Origin: AC-32 sp038237925
GTDB lineage: Bacteria; Actinomycetota; Thermoleophilia; Gaiellales; Gaiellaceae
DNA length: 64,000 bases
Assembly (NCBI GenBank): GCA_038237925.1
Contig: JBBRYF010000009.1
Coordinates: 49,903-113,902, forward strand
Reading direction: 5' to 3'
In this document: piece by piece, positions 49,534-57,683 of the stretch
How positions within the stretch are numbered: position 1 is the first letter of the stretch
How the letters are laid out: the number at the start of each line of letters is the position of its first letter
Notes under the pieces: model-generated
The model's database searches: none
Told to the model about the DNA's origin: nothing
Seen by the model: only the letters and a program-made list of their open reading frames with translations
Program-made: the position numbers and the translations under genes

Positions 49534-50058
49534 CTGGATGAGGCCTCGCTAGCGCCGATCCTCGAGACCGAGCGCCTGCGGCTGCGGGAGTTCCGGCCGG
49601 ACGACCTCGACGCGCTCGCCGCGATGGTGGTCGACGAGGAGCAGATGCGGTTCTATCCCGGGCCGCGGACGCGCGCAGAGGCTTCCGCGTGGCTCGACCG
49701 GAACCTCTCGCTGTACGAGAAGCACGGCTTCGGCTTCTGGCTGATCGGGTCCGTGGACGCGGAGTTCCTCGGGTACTGCGGGATCAGGCCGGTCGAGCTC
49801 GACGGCGCTGAGACGACCGAGATCGGCTGGCACACGCTGAAGACGTCGTGGAACCAGGGCATCGCGACCGAGGCGGCAGCGGCTGTCCGCGACATGGCGT
49901 TCACCCGCTTCGCACGGAAGGAGCTGGTCGCGCTGATCTACCCCGAGCACGTGGCCTCGCGCCGCGTCGCCGAGAAGCTCGGGCTGCGCGAGGGAGCGGT
50001 GACCGTCATCGACGGCGATCCCTACGTGACCTACGAGGCCAGGTACTCCTCGATCTGA
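49534..50058 (+). CDS. GNAT N-acetyltransferase (RimJ/RimL-like)
   Basis: The 174-residue protein opens LETERLRLREFRPDDLDAL, the hallmark of RimJ/RimL-type acetyltransferases, then LIGSVDAEFLGYCGIRPVEL and SWNQGIATEAAAAVRDMAF (acetyl-CoA loop), ending VIDGDPYVTYEARYSSI. No ATG/GTG/TTG is in frame before 49624, which would cut strand one, so a CTG at 49534 is proposed; GGGAGG stands 21 bases upstream. Substrate may be a ribosomal protein or small molecule. Its end overlaps the convergent kinase gene by 28 bases. Confidence 0.82.
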   Translation: MDEASLAPILETERLRLREFRPDDLDALAAMVVDEEQMRFYPGPRTRAEASAWLDRNLSLYEKHGFGFWLIGSVDAEFLGYCGIRPVELDGAETTEIGWHTLKTSWNQGIATEAAAAVRDMAFTRFARKELVALIYPEHVASRRVAEKLGLREGAVTVIDGDPYVTYEARYSSI

Positions 50059-50531
50059 CGGTGGCATTCGGCCGGCGGCCCGCTCGTGTCGACGAAGAGG
50101 CGCGGCTCCGACCAGGGCTCGTACTCGCGCTCGAGAACGTCGGCCCAGGTCGGGACGTAGTGTCCTTCGAGGTCGCCGCTCCGCGCCTCGACGCGGCGCC
50201 GGTGCTCTGCGGGATCCGAGCAGACGACCTCGATCACGCGAAGAGGCGTGTCCGTCCGCGCAGCGAGGTCGCGCCACGCTTGCCGGGCAACCTCGACCGG
50301 GTTGACGGCATCGATCACGACGTTCGCACCCGCGAGCAGACACCCTTCGGCGACGGCCTCGGCGACCACGTAGGCAGCTAGACCCGTGGGTTCCTCGCGG
50401 GAGATCCCCGACCGCCACATTGCCGCTTCGAGCGCGTCGATCCGGATGTAAGCGGCGGTCAGTGACTCCGCGACGGTTCTGCCGATCGTCGTCTTTCCGG
50501 AGCCGGGAAGGCCACCGAGCACCACGAGCAT
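50031..50531 (-). CDS. P-loop small-molecule kinase (AAA_33)
   Basis: The 166-residue protein begins MLVVLGGLPGSGKTTIGRTV (Walker A) and continues with YIRIDALEAAMW, GANVVIDAVNPVEVARQAW and VIEVVCSDPAEHRRRVEARS. This is the AAA_33 kinase family (gluconate kinase or zeta-toxin-like fold) acting on small molecules or RNA ends. I start at ATG 50531 instead of 50564. Nothing nearby indicates the substrate. Confidence 0.82.
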   Translation of the reverse strand: MLVVLGGLPGSGKTTIGRTVAESLTAAYIRIDALEAAMWRSGISREEPTGLAAYVVAEAVAEGCLLAGANVVIDAVNPVEVARQAWRDLAARTDTPLRVIEVVCSDPAEHRRRVEARSGDLEGHYVPTWADVLEREYEPWSEPRLFVDTSGPPAECHRQIEEYLAS

Positions 50532-50585
50532 CAGCCGACTCTGCCAGATGACCGCTGGAGGCACCCCTTAGAGTTCGGGCCGGAT

Positions 50586-50747
50586 GTGAGCCGCGAGATC
50601 AGAACCAAGGCAGACGGTCGCTCTGCCCAGGCGACAAGCGCTCCCTGGCTTGCGGTCAACGTAAAGACCGGCCGCGGCTTCACGCAGACCGACGCGCGCT
50701 CCGACAACAAGGGTTGGTGGGTGTTCGTCCAACCTGGCTCGGCTTAG
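50586..50747 (+). CDS. 53-residue small ORF
   Basis: From GTG 50586: MSREIRTKADGRSAQATSAP, then WLAVNVKTGRGFTQTDARSD and NKGWWVFVQPGSA, stop at 50747. The composition (balanced Lys/Asp, three Trp) reads like a genuine small protein, though no ribosome site is obvious. Unknown function. It lies in the otherwise empty gap 50565-50826. Confidence 0.35.
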   Translation: MSREIRTKADGRSAQATSAPWLAVNVKTGRGFTQTDARSDNKGWWVFVQPGSA

Positions 50748-50826
50748 GCTGGCTTTGGAGACTGCGCCGGTTTCTCCCGCGCATACACCCTCGACTTCCC
50801 GCACTGAACCAGTTGGCTCAGCTAAG

Positions 50827-50915
50827 CGGCGGGGGTGGGATTCGAACCCACGAGCGCCGGTTAAGGCGCTAGCGGTTTTCAAGACCGCCCCGTTCGACCG
50901 CTCCGGCACCCCGCC
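50827..50915 (-). tRNA. tRNA-Ser (anticodon TGA)
   Basis: Minus strand: acceptor GGCGGGG pairs with CCCCGCC, discriminator G, anticodon loop CTTGAAA (TGA, reads UCA and others), long variable arm GCTAGCGCC...GGCGC, T-loop GGTTCGAATCC. 89 bases, downstream of serS on the same strand. Confidence 0.94.
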
Positions 50916-50937
50916 TGAGGTCATTGTCGCCGCCGCA

Positions 50938-50954
50938 GCCGGGCTTTGCCCGGC
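50938..50954 (-). terminator. hairpin between serS and tRNA-Ser(TGA)
   Basis: GCCGGGC-TTT-GCCCGGC, a perfect 7 bp stem with a T-rich loop, followed by further pairing GCAGCC/GCTGC. It could end the serS transcript before the tRNA. Confidence 0.45.
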
Positions 50955-51071
50955 GGAGGCTCGCTGCGGGCGGCAAGCGACTGAGCTGCCTCGGGCGGCT
51001 CCTGAAACGGACCGAGTTCCGCGCTCGTCTCGCAAGGAGGAGGCTCACGGGGGAACCAGGGGTTCACCCGT

Positions 51072-51112
51072 GTTCTCAAGACCGCCCCGTTCGACCGCTC
51101 CGGCACCTCGCC
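51072..51112 (-). pseudogene. tRNA-Ser 5' fragment (41 bases), not a working tRNA
   Basis: The sequence repeats the first half of the tRNA-Ser(TGA) gene, from acceptor 5' strand to the anticodon region, with three or so changes. The remaining T-arm and 3' acceptor strand are absent, and the anticodon stem does not close. It lies 157 bases upstream of the intact tRNA. Confidence 0.75.
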
Positions 51113-51123
51113 GGAGACGGAGC

Positions 51124-52326
51124 CTAGCCCTCGATCCGGGCGGGGGCGCCGAACTCGCGCAGCACTTCGGGCACCTCGCCCTGGAAGTTCTCCAGCACCG
51201 CGAGCGCCCAGCGGTCGGTGACGGCGGTGCCGTTCAGCGTGTGCACGAACTCGGTGTGGCCGTTCGCCCGGTAGCGGATGCCCAAGCGACGGGCCTGGTA
51301 GTCGGTCGTGTTCGAGGCGGAGGTGATCTCGCGGTAGCGCTCCTGCGACGGGAACCACGCCTCGATGTCGTAGCGCTTCGCAGCCGACGCGCTCAGCTCC
51401 TTCGCCTCGATGTTCACGACGCGGTAGGGGAGACCGAGCTCCTGTACGAGCGACTCCTCGATCGCGAGCAGGCGGTCGTGCTCGGCCCAGGAGTCCTCGG
51501 GGAGGACGTAGGCGAACATCTCGACCTTGTTGAACTGGTGGACGCGGAACATGCCGCGCGTGTCGCGGCCCGCGGCGCCCGCCTCGCGGCGGAAGTTCGT
51601 CGAGAACGCCGTGTAGCGGAGCGGCAGCTCGTCGCGCTCGAGGATCTCGCCCATGTGTAGCCCGGCGAGCGCGACCTCGGAGGTGCCGGTCAGGTAGAGG
51701 CCCTCGTCGGCGATCTCGTAGATCTCGAAGCGCTCGGCGGGGAAGAAGCCGGTGCCGTACATCGCCTCCTCGCGCACGAGCACCGGCGGGATCACGGCCT
51801 CGAATCCCTGCGCCACCACGCGGTCGAGCGCCCAGCGGTAGAGCGCGAGCGCCAGGCGCGCGGTGTCGCCGATCATGTAGCCGAACCGTGAGCCCGAGAG
51901 GCGGGCGCCGCGCTCCATCTCGAAGCGGCCGAGCTCGAGGTGCTCCTTCGCGTCGGCGATCTGCGGGCGCTCGCCGACCTCACGGAGAATCTCGCCCTCC
52001 GAGTCACCCGACGCTTCGTCCGGAACGGACTCGTGTGCGGGGTTCGGCACCCTCTGCAGCAGTTCGTCGCGTCTGGTCTCCGCGGAGTCGAGCTCCTCCT
52101 CGACCCGGCGAAGGTCGGCCTTGACCGTCTTCAGCTCCTCGACCTGCTCCGGCGTCGGCTTGCCCTTCAGCTTCTGCCGGCCTCGGAGCTGGTCGACCTG
52201 CGGCACGAGCTCGCGCCAGCGCGTGTCGGCCTCGAGCAGCTCGTCGAAGGCCTCGCCGCCGCCCTTGCGCGCGATCCCCGGCCGAATGCGGTCCGGGTCG
52301 TTGCGCGCCGCTTTGAGGTCGATCAA
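51124..52326 (-). CDS. serS: serine--tRNA ligase
   Basis: Attaches serine to all tRNA-Ser. The 400-residue class II synthetase has an N-terminal coiled-coil arm (about 25-110, LVPQVDQLRGRQKLKGKPT to EEELDSAETRRDELL) that recognises the long variable arm, and the catalytic motifs: TGTSEVALAGLH, motif 2 FRREAGAAGRDTRGMFRVHQ, EAWFPSQERYREITSASNTT and C-terminal LNGTAVTDRWALAVLENFQ (motif 3 region). Its start overlaps the cytochrome stop by four bases. Location next to tRNA-Ser(TGA) is notable. Confidence 0.95.
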   Translation of the reverse strand: MIDLKAARNDPDRIRPGIARKGGGEAFDELLEADTRWRELVPQVDQLRGRQKLKGKPTPEQVEELKTVKADLRRVEEELDSAETRRDELLQRVPNPAHESVPDEASGDSEGEILREVGERPQIADAKEHLELGRFEMERGARLSGSRFGYMIGDTARLALALYRWALDRVVAQGFEAVIPPVLVREEAMYGTGFFPAERFEIYEIADEGLYLTGTSEVALAGLHMGEILERDELPLRYTAFSTNFRREAGAAGRDTRGMFRVHQFNKVEMFAYVLPEDSWAEHDRLLAIEESLVQELGLPYRVVNIEAKELSASAAKRYDIEAWFPSQERYREITSASNTTDYQARRLGIRYRANGHTEFVHTLNGTAVTDRWALAVLENFQGEVPEVLREFGAPARIEG

Positions 52327-52742
52327 CCCTGGTTCTTGGTCAGGTACGCGACGAGGTCGCCGATCTGCTTGTCCGAGAGCGTCTGCCCGAAGTCGGGCAT
52401 CGACGGCGTGAAGCCCTTCTCGACGTAGGCGCTCGGAGTGGCGATCGAGTCGTGCGCGAACGTGGCCAGCGATCCCATGTTGGCGTTCTTCGCGTACGTG
52501 GCCAGCTTGTCGAGGTCCGGCCCGACGTTCCCGTTCGTGCCAGCCGGCTTGAACGTATGGCAGCCGCCGCAGCCCTGTGCCGTGAAGAGCGCGGCACCGG
52601 CCTTGGCGTTGCCGCTCGTCGCCTGGGCGGCGGTCGTCGTCGGGAGCGTGCCCACGACCTTGCCGGTCGGCGAGACGATCGTCCCGCTGCCGCAGCCGGC
52701 AAGCACGAACGCGAGTGCGAGGAACGGGGCGAGTCGGCGCAT
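52323..52742 (-). CDS. lipoprotein c-type cytochrome
   Basis: The 139-residue protein has a lipoprotein signal (ALAFVLAGCGSG, Cys at about residue 17) and one heme c site, GCGGCH, with the distal Met in TPSMPDFGQTLSD. The domain is class I cytochrome c, with helices GAALFTAQ and IGDLVAYLTKNQG. It carries electrons outside the membrane, perhaps with a copper protein such as the cupredoxin at 20375 (inference). Overlap with serS gives a co-transcribed pair, an odd combination. Confidence 0.88.
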   Translation of the reverse strand: MRRLAPFLALAFVLAGCGSGTIVSPTGKVVGTLPTTTAAQATSGNAKAGAALFTAQGCGGCHTFKPAGTNGNVGPDLDKLATYAKNANMGSLATFAHDSIATPSAYVEKGFTPSMPDFGQTLSDKQIGDLVAYLTKNQG

Positions 52743-52754
52743 CCGGGCGCGAGT

Positions 52755-54272
52755 CTACTGAAGGCGTCCGGCGGCCTCTTCGCTTCTCGCGAAGAGCCAG
52801 AGGCCGATCGCCGCGAGCCCGCCATAGCCGGCGACGTCGGTGGGCGTGTCGTTCACGAGCAGCGAGACGACGAGCGCGGCCAGGCAGGCGTCGAGCAAGG
52901 CGAGCCGCGGTCGTCTCAGCGCGAGCACGACGATGCCGCCGATCCCGAGCGCGAAGAGGAGCGCCGCGTTCCAGGTCGATCCGATCGCCGCCGCGGAGAG
53001 GTGAAGCCGGTGGCCGAGGTCGCCGAGCAGGGAGCCCGGGCCGCCTCCGACCGCATGGGTCACGTGACTTGATCCGCCGGTGGCCGCGTCCAGGCCGACG
53101 AGCAGCAGCGCGGCGCCCGCGGCGACCGCGGCTGCGGCGAGCGCGCGTCGCGCAGGCAGGCGCCGGAGCCGCACCCAGAGAACGGCGAAGCCGGCGAGGT
53201 AGACGACGAGGCCGCCGCCGTCGGCGCCGACGCGGCTCGCCGCGATGCCTGCGGCAATCAGGAGCGCGACCAGCGGCAGCGCGCGCTTGCCCGCGAGGGC
53301 ACCGAGGACGAGGGCAGCCGGGAGCAAGAGCGTCTCGACCTCGTTCGTGACGCCGTAGAAGCGCCCGCCGCCGTCAGGGTGCGGGCCGATCACGGCCAGC
53401 GCGTTCCACTCGGGGCGCGCCCACATGACCGCGAACAGCGCCGCGAAGAAAGCGGCGAGGCCGAGGGCGAGCGGAAGCCGCGGCCTGAGCACCAGGCCTC
53501 CGCCGAGCGCGGCAAGGGTCCCGAGGACGGCGACGCCGGCGACTTCCGCCCACGGCGAGGAGACACCCGCTGTGCTCAAGGCTAAGGCGGCGCCGACGCA
53601 GGCCGGGGGCGCCAGCAACGCGGCGCGGGCGGCGGGGGCGGCCCACGTGAGCAGCGCGACCAGCGAGAGCGCGACCATCAGCCCGACGAGCACGAGGGTG
53701 GCCGCGTTGCGCGCGTCGTGCGAACGGTCGAGCCGCCGGTCGAACCGGGCGAGCCGCGCGAGCGCATCGCGCTCCGCCTTCGCCTGGATCCGAGGCCGCT
53801 CGCCGCGGGCGATGGCGTGGATCGAGGGCGCGACGTCGGCGATCGAGATCAGTCCGGGGAGACGGGTCGACGTGTCCGTCAGCAGTCCGCGGTACCCGGG
53901 TCCGACGATCGCGATCGGGTAGCGAACGACGTTGTGGTGCCGGCCGGGCGATGGCAGCGCGACGTAGAGCGTGACGCGCGCGGGGCGCTGCGAGAGCGCG
54001 ATCAGCGGCTTGCCGCCCGGGAGGCCGCCGTGGACGAGCGCGTTGCCGAGCTCTCCCCGCAGCAGCCCGGCGAGCGCGCCGCGCCTGGTGACAGTCGGCC
54101 CCGCTCCGACGACGAGCAGCCCGTGGGCGGCGTCCGGAGAACGGAAGACCAAAGCGGAGGCCGGGCGCACGATCACGGCGACGCGCTCGCCCGGGGCAGC
54201 CGACGCAGCAGGGATCCCCGCGGTGGCCGCTATCCCCAGGGCTACAATCAAGAGGAACCTTCTCGCCTTCAA
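52755..54272 (-). CDS. large polytopic membrane protein with extracytoplasmic N-terminal domain
   Basis: About 505 residues from TTG 54272. It begins with a signal peptide (FLLIVALGIAATAGIPAASA), an extracytoplasmic domain of about 180 residues (VIVRPASALVFRSPDAAHGL, then LPGLISIADVAPSIHAI, similar to the tail of alkaline-phosphatase-superfamily domains), then about nine helices to the C-terminus. Such proteins are common in Thermoleophilia, but I do not know the function. The longer open frame upstream (to 54725) is antisense to htpX and rejected. Gap to htpX is only 15 bases and divergent. Confidence 0.7.
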   Translation of the reverse strand: MKARRFLLIVALGIAATAGIPAASAAPGERVAVIVRPASALVFRSPDAAHGLLVVGAGPTVTRRGALAGLLRGELGNALVHGGLPGGKPLIALSQRPARVTLYVALPSPGRHHNVVRYPIAIVGPGYRGLLTDTSTRLPGLISIADVAPSIHAIARGERPRIQAKAERDALARLARFDRRLDRSHDARNAATLVLVGLMVALSLVALLTWAAPAARAALLAPPACVGAALALSTAGVSSPWAEVAGVAVLGTLAALGGGLVLRPRLPLALGLAAFFAALFAVMWARPEWNALAVIGPHPDGGGRFYGVTNEVETLLLPAALVLGALAGKRALPLVALLIAAGIAASRVGADGGGLVVYLAGFAVLWVRLRRLPARRALAAAAVAAGAALLLVGLDAATGGSSHVTHAVGGGPGSLLGDLGHRLHLSAAAIGSTWNAALLFALGIGGIVVLALRRPRLALLDACLAALVVSLLVNDTPTDVAGYGGLAAIGLWLFARSEEAAGRLQ

Positions 54273-54287
54273 GGGGGCCGATTCTCG

Positions 54288-55211
54288 ATGAAACGCAAGG
54301 CTTACGGGCGCGACGCCGGGCTGTCGCTGCGGATGCTGCTCACCAGCTCGCTGCTGGGCCTGCTCTACGTCGTGTTCGCGGTCGTGCTCTTCTACGTGCT
54401 CAACGCCGGTCTCGTGCTGATGCTCGTGATCGTCGGCGTGATGGCGTTCGTCCAGTACTTCACCTCGGACAAGCTCGCACTCCGCGCCTCGGGCGCGAAG
54501 ATCGTCGGGCCTGACGAGGCGCCGCAGCTGCACGAGATGATCGAGCGGCTCTGCGCGATGGCCGACCTGCCGAAGCCGCGCGTGGCCGTGATCGAGAGCG
54601 ACGTGCCGAACGCCTTCGCGACCGGGCGCAACAAGAAGCACGCGGCCGTGGCCGTGACGACCGGCCTCTGGAACCGGCTCGAGCCCAAGGAGGTCGAGGG
54701 CGTGCTCGGGCACGAGCTCAGTCACATCGTCAACCGCGACGTGCTCGTGATGACGATCGCGAGCTTCTTCGCCATGCTCGCCGGTCTGCTCACGCGCTTC
54801 GGGCTCTACAGCGGCATGTTCGGCGGCTTCGGCGGGGGCCGCAACAACAACGACAACAACTCAGTCCCGGTCTGGCTGATCGTCCTGCTCGTCTCGATCG
54901 TGACCTACTTCCTCAGCCAGATCCTGATCCTCTCGATCTCGCGCTACCGCGAGTACGCCGCCGACCGCGGCTCGGCGCTGCTGACCGGTGCGCCCGAGTA
55001 CCTGATGAGCGCGCTGCAGAAGATCGCAAGCGGCATCACGCAGATCCCGCAGCAGGACCTGCGTCAGGTCGAGACCATGAACGCCTTCTTCATCGTCCCG
55101 ACCAACTGGCGCAAGCGCGGGGCCGAGCTCTTCATGACGCACCCGCCGCTCGAGAAGCGCCTCGCCGCGCTCGCCGAGATCTCCCGCGAGCTCGGGCGCC
55201 CGGTCGCGTAG
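54288..55211 (+). CDS. htpX: zinc metalloprotease HtpX
   Basis: A membrane protease degrading damaged membrane proteins. The 307-residue protein has two N-terminal helices, the zinc-binding HELSH motif (GVLGHELSHIVNRDV), two more helices and the third ligand Glu in RYREYAADRGSALLTG. GGGGG lies 11 bases before ATG 54288. The following pspAB and the leftward pspA/pspAA suggest a shared envelope-stress module. Confidence 0.94.
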   Translation: MKRKAYGRDAGLSLRMLLTSSLLGLLYVVFAVVLFYVLNAGLVLMLVIVGVMAFVQYFTSDKLALRASGAKIVGPDEAPQLHEMIERLCAMADLPKPRVAVIESDVPNAFATGRNKKHAAVAVTTGLWNRLEPKEVEGVLGHELSHIVNRDVLVMTIASFFAMLAGLLTRFGLYSGMFGGFGGGRNNNDNNSVPVWLIVLLVSIVTYFLSQILILSISRYREYAADRGSALLTGAPEYLMSALQKIASGITQIPQQDLRQVETMNAFFIVPTNWRKRGAELFMTHPPLEKRLAALAEISRELGRPVA

Positions 55212-55221
55212 CGAGCAGCGG

Positions 55222-55800
55222 TTGGGCCTCGGCGACGTCCTCTTCGGGCGCAAGAAGCTCAAAGACGCCGCCGCCGAGCGGCTGTTCGCGATCTCGACCG
55301 CGCGAATCACGCTCGAGACCGAGCTGGCGCTGAAGCCGGCCGGCGCGGCGGGCGTCTGCTTCAAGGCGCTCTCTGCCGGCGAGTTCGTCCGGGCCGAGAA
55401 CGAGCTGCAGCAGCTGCTGGAGTCGGTCGCGGTCGAGTCGGGCTCCAAGGTGGAGCGGCGCTCGGATGAGTACGGCTTCGAGTGGCTGGTCGTACGTGAC
55501 CAGGACTTCGAGGACCTCGTGGCGAGCGTCCACCTCGTCGCGTCCGAGTTGGAGGCGCGCGGGTTCGGGCCGCAGCTGCTGGCCGCGGTGTTCCCATTCG
55601 AGGGCAAGGGCTTCGACGGCGGGCGCGTGTACTGGATCTACGGGTTCAAGCGCGGCGCGTTCTGGCCGTTTGTCCCCAAGGGCGACGGCAAGGAGCGCGA
55701 CAACGCGGAGGAGCTCGAGCTGAAGGCGAAGCTCGAGCAGGAGCTTCCGATCGAGCAGGACCTCACGCGCTGGTTCGCCGTATTCGACGCGCCCGTCTGA
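55222..55800 (+). CDS. pspAB: PspA-associated protein PspAB
   Basis: The 192-residue protein starts at TTG 55222, 11 bases after htpX. MGLGDVLFGRKKLKDAAAER and FEWLVVRDQDFEDLVASVHL, then FPFEGKGFDGGRVYWIYGFK and RGAFWPFVPKGDGKERDNAE are typical of the actinobacterial PspAB family, which accompanies PspA. Role: membrane-stress response together with PspA; exact activity unknown. Confidence 0.87.
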   Translation: MGLGDVLFGRKKLKDAAAERLFAISTARITLETELALKPAGAAGVCFKALSAGEFVRAENELQQLLESVAVESGSKVERRSDEYGFEWLVVRDQDFEDLVASVHLVASELEARGFGPQLLAAVFPFEGKGFDGGRVYWIYGFKRGAFWPFVPKGDGKERDNAEELELKAKLEQELPIEQDLTRWFAVFDAPV

Positions 55801-55889
55801 GTAGAAGTCACGCTTTCGTCACACCCGCGTGACAGACACGTGCGCCGGACGGAGGTACGCTCGAAGCGGGCGGCGGGTGGACCTTCACT

Positions 55890-55906
55890 CCCCACCCAGG
55901 GTGGGG
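55890..55906. terminator. hairpin between convergent psp genes
   Basis: CCCCACCC (55890-55897) and GGGTGGGG (55899-55906) can pair. It lies between the convergent pspAB and pspAA genes and may stop both transcripts. Confidence 0.5.
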
Positions 55907-55959
55907 CGGCGCGCGCGTGAACCTGGTAGTCGGCGCCGGCGATGCGGCGGCTGGGCGCC

Positions 55960-56250
55960 CTACGCCGTCGGGAGGTCGGGGATCAGGCCCTCGCCCTCGA
56001 AGAGCTCGCGCGCTTCTGCCAGGCTCAGGTCGTCGGGCGGCACGATCGCCTCGGACGGCGACAGGTTGTCGTCGGCCAGGCGCGCCCCGTTCGTCCGCAC
56101 CGCGTCGGCCATCCGGCGCAGTAGCTCCGAGAGCTGCTCCTCGTCGCCGGATCCGAGCGCCTGAGCGGCCTGCTCGTCGAGGTCGTTGAGGCCCTTCGCC
56201 ACTTCGTCGTCGACGTCGAACTGCCCCTCGCCCATCAGGCGGACGATCAT
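55960..56250 (-). CDS. pspAA: PspA-associated protein PspAA
   Basis: The 96-residue acidic protein starts MIVRLMGEGQFDVDDEVAKG and continues LNDLDEQAAQALGSGDEEQL and LLRRMADAVRTNG, matching the small PspAA family that accompanies PspA in actinobacteria. Its start overlaps the pspA stop by four bases, so the two are co-translated. It is convergent with pspAB. Confidence 0.85.
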   Translation of the reverse strand: MIVRLMGEGQFDVDDEVAKGLNDLDEQAAQALGSGDEEQLSELLRRMADAVRTNGARLADDNLSPSEAIVPPDDLSLAEARELFEGEGLIPDLPTA

Positions 56251-56975
56251 TGCTGCAGCTCCTTCTTGGTCTCGCCGGGGCCGAGCTGTGACTTCATCGC
56301 CTCGAGCTCGCGGTCGACCTGCGACTGCGACGCGATCTGGCCGAGCTGCCGGTCGAGCTCGGTCTGGTCGGAGGTGAAGTCCTCGAGCGCGCCGGAGGTC
56401 GTCAGCTCGTCGATCGCAGACGCACGCGCCTGCATCTGCTCGGTCTTGTCCTTCGCGCGCTGAATCGCGAGGCCCGTGTCGGCCATCTGCTCGCCGATCC
56501 CGGTCGCCGCCTCGCCGATGCGTACCTGCGCCTCGGCCGCGGAGTACTGCGCCTTGATCGTCTCCTTCTGCGTGCGGAAGGCCTCGACCTTGGCCGAGAG
56601 CGCCTTCTCGCTGGTGACGAGCTTCTCCTGCTGCTGCTCGAGCCCCTTCGCCTGCTCGTCGAGCCCCTGCAGCTGCTGCTGCAGCCCCGACTTGCGCTCG
56701 AGCGCCTGCCGCGCGAGATCCTCGCGACCTGCCGCCAGCGCTTCGCGCGCCTGCGAGTCGAGCTTGACGACGCTCTGCTGGAGCTGCGCCTCCTGCATTT
56801 CGAGCCGCTTCTTCGCGGTCACGACGTCGGCGATGCCGCGCTTCACGTTCTGGAGCAGCTCGAGCTGCTTCGCGTACGAGTAGTCAAGGGTTTCGCCCGG
56901 ATCCTCGGCGTGATCGAGGAGTCTCGAGAACTTCGACTTCACCACAAGAGATGCGCGTGACATCAGACCGGCCAT
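56247..56975 (-). CDS. pspA: phage shock protein A
   Basis: PspA/IM30 proteins form coats or rods on damaged membranes. The 242-residue protein is nearly all coiled coil (KRLEMQEAQLQQSVVKLDSQ, GLQQQLQGLDEQAKGLEQQQ) after an amphipathic start helix (LMSRASLVVKSKFSRLLDHA) that would bind membrane. The characteristic PGETLDYSYAKQLELLQNVK follows. Length fits the family. Confidence 0.92.
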   Translation of the reverse strand: MAGLMSRASLVVKSKFSRLLDHAEDPGETLDYSYAKQLELLQNVKRGIADVVTAKKRLEMQEAQLQQSVVKLDSQAREALAAGREDLARQALERKSGLQQQLQGLDEQAKGLEQQQEKLVTSEKALSAKVEAFRTQKETIKAQYSAAEAQVRIGEAATGIGEQMADTGLAIQRAKDKTEQMQARASAIDELTTSGALEDFTSDQTELDRQLGQIASQSQVDRELEAMKSQLGPGETKKELQQ

Positions 56976-57014
56976 TCGTCCTCCTCCAGAAGCGGAGCGT
57001 CTAGCCTAGCGCCG

Positions 57015-57683
57015 GTGATCGTCGAGCGGAGCATGCATCCCGACTGGCTCTCGAACGCGTACCTGATCGGCGACGAGCCCGGCGGTACGGCCGTTTTCGT
57101 CGACTCGGGAGCGCCCCTCGAGCCGCTCTTCGACGCCGTCGAGCGGCACGGGCTCACCGTGACGCATCTGCTGACGACCCACGCTGACGCCGACCACATC
57201 GCGGGCGACGGCGAGATCGTCGGGCGCTACGGCTGTCCGATCGTGAAGGGCGATCTCGAGACGGGCGGCCTCTCGGTTCGCGCCCTCGAGACTCCGGGCC
57301 ACAAGGACGACCATCTCGTCTTCGTGATCAACGGCGAGGCGTGCTGCAGCGGCGACGTCCTCTTCAAGGACGCTGTCGGCGGCGGCGACTTCGAGCAGAT
57401 CCGCCGCTCGGTGATGGAGGTGCTGATGAAGCTGCCGCCGGAGACGCGTGTGCTTCCAGGGCATACCGACAGGACGACGATCGGCCGCGAGCTCGAGCAC
57501 AACCCGTTCGTGCGCGTGTGGAGTGGAGCAGAGCCCGAAGGCACCGAGCCGGTGCGGGTCGGCGGAGAAGGGGCGACGCTCGTCGTCTGGTCGCCCGACT
57601 ACGACGGCAAGGGCAAGGCCTGGGTGCGCTTCGCCGACGGACGCGACGCGATCGTCGGCGGCTCACGCGTGGAACGCGGCTAG
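57015..57683 (+). CDS. metallo-beta-lactamase-fold hydrolase
   Basis: The 222-residue protein starts at GTG 57015. It has the metal motif THADADH (His-x-Asp-x-Asp-His, slightly unlike the usual HxHxDH but common in glyoxalase II-like proteins), GGLSVRALETPGHKDDHLVF with His, and VLPGHTDRTTIG with the last His. CSGDVLFKDAVGG supplies the bridging Asp. It probably hydrolyses a thioester or similar small molecule. It overlaps the convergent winged-helix gene by 21 bases. Confidence 0.88.
   Translation: MIVERSMHPDWLSNAYLIGDEPGGTAVFVDSGAPLEPLFDAVERHGLTVTHLLTTHADADHIAGDGEIVGRYGCPIVKGDLETGGLSVRALETPGHKDDHLVFVINGEACCSGDVLFKDAVGGGDFEQIRRSVMEVLMKLPPETRVLPGHTDRTTIGRELEHNPFVRVWSGAEPEGTEPVRVGGEGATLVVWSPDYDGKGKAWVRFADGRDAIVGGSRVERG

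Noticed and set aside
52755..54725. 656-residue reading of the membrane protein starting at 54725
   Set aside because: The first 150 residues are antisense to htpX and non-protein-like; the signal peptide begins at TTG 54272.
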